Positions 63,544-64,000 of a DNA stretch of 64,000 bases are shown here, piece after piece. Made by a program: the position numbers and the translations under genes. The notes under the pieces are model-generated. The model was not told the DNA's origin, did no database searches, and was given only the letters and a program-made list of their open reading frames with translations. Origin of the DNA: Scolanthus callimorphus (taxonomy: Eukaryota > Cnidaria > Anthozoa > Actiniaria > Edwardsiidae); NCBI GenBank assembly GCA_033964015.1, contig CM066923.1, positions 26,734,168-26,798,167 on the forward strand, read 5' to 3'. Numbering within the stretch: position 1 is the stretch's first letter; every line of letters starts with the position of its first letter.

Positions 63544-64000
63544 CCCATAAACTTGGTGCTTTGCGCGCGCACACCACTTTCGAACACTAGGGGGCGCTAA
63601 AGCTAGTGTTTTTCTTGGTTAAAAGACAAGAAAAATAAAGAAATCTCACCCAGTTTCTTGTAAATATAAACAGCTAGAAATATAAGTGCAACATTTTCAT
63701 GACTGCCATTATTATTTTGGTCATAATATTTTGTTAATATGGAAAACGAAGAATAGTTAGTGTTCATTCTCACTTAAAATTGGAAACTTGCATCAACTTG
63801 CGTACACTTGTGATGTGGTGGCCAAACGTAACGCAAGTTGTCGCAAGTTGTGTGAAAATTGAACAAATTATATCAAATTCTCTGCAGCTTTGTTTTTGTT
63901 TTCTAGTCAATTTTGCCTGATCATTTTAAAATTTACCCAGAACGCCTAGCGTGACGGGAGATTGATCGCGGGCTCGAATCATACCATCTTGCCACTCTTG
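63544..64000. other. window end, repeat-derived DNA
   Basis: About 63700-63860 is an inverted relative of 62990-63110 (AATATGGAAAACGAAGAA, GGAAACTTGCATCAACTTGC). The rest shows nothing I can identify. Confidence 0.4.

Overview
The window is metazoan nuclear DNA: genes are split by GT-AG introns, single-base disruptions aside, and the spaces are filled with small inverted-repeat transposons, decayed LINE tails, a tRNA-derived SINE and many minisatellites. The gene set points to an anthozoan cnidarian (coral or sea anemone): a DZIP3-like HEPN protein, a B-box/filamin/NHL protein, an astacin protease with two ShKT domains, and Frizzled-type cysteine-rich domains. The species cannot be named from sequence alone.

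Layout. 1-3.8 kb: the 3' part of a DZIP3-like exon, a LINE zinc-knuckle scrap, then a TRIM-like B-box/NHL gene, both on the + strand. 3.8-8.1 kb: a 31-bp minisatellite, LINE scraps, MITEs and a tRNA-SINE. 8.3-38.1 kb: the main feature, a cluster of five genes with one shared design, labelled here 2CRD-1 to 2CRD-5. Each has three coding exons joined by phase-1 introns: signal peptide plus a first Frizzled-type CRD, a second Frizzled-type CRD, and a transmembrane segment with a short cytoplasmic tail. 2CRD-1 is on the - strand, head to head with 2CRD-2; 2CRD-3, -4 and -5 are recent segmental copies in one orientation. 39.4-46.2 kb: an eight-exon astacin/ShKT metalloprotease on the - strand. 48.5-52.9 kb: a 20-bp array split by a transposon, then a 3-kb 12-bp array. 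53.3-58.5 kb: a sixth family member, 2CRD-6, with a longer proline-rich tail. 58.5-64 kb: transposon relics only.

The two-CRD genes are predicted type I membrane proteins that could bind Wnt-like or lipidated ligands outside the cell without the seven-helix core of Frizzled. Five of the six share a cytoplasmic motif around RGxDK. 2CRD-2 and 2CRD-4 read through cleanly. The other four carry six one-base deletions in total, with no substitution-derived stops, which looks more like uncorrected sequencing error or very recent decay than old pseudogenes. Long open frames inside the pyrimidine-rich intron arrays and the 12-bp array are artefacts of repeats whose unit is a multiple of three or lacks stops; they are not annotated as genes.
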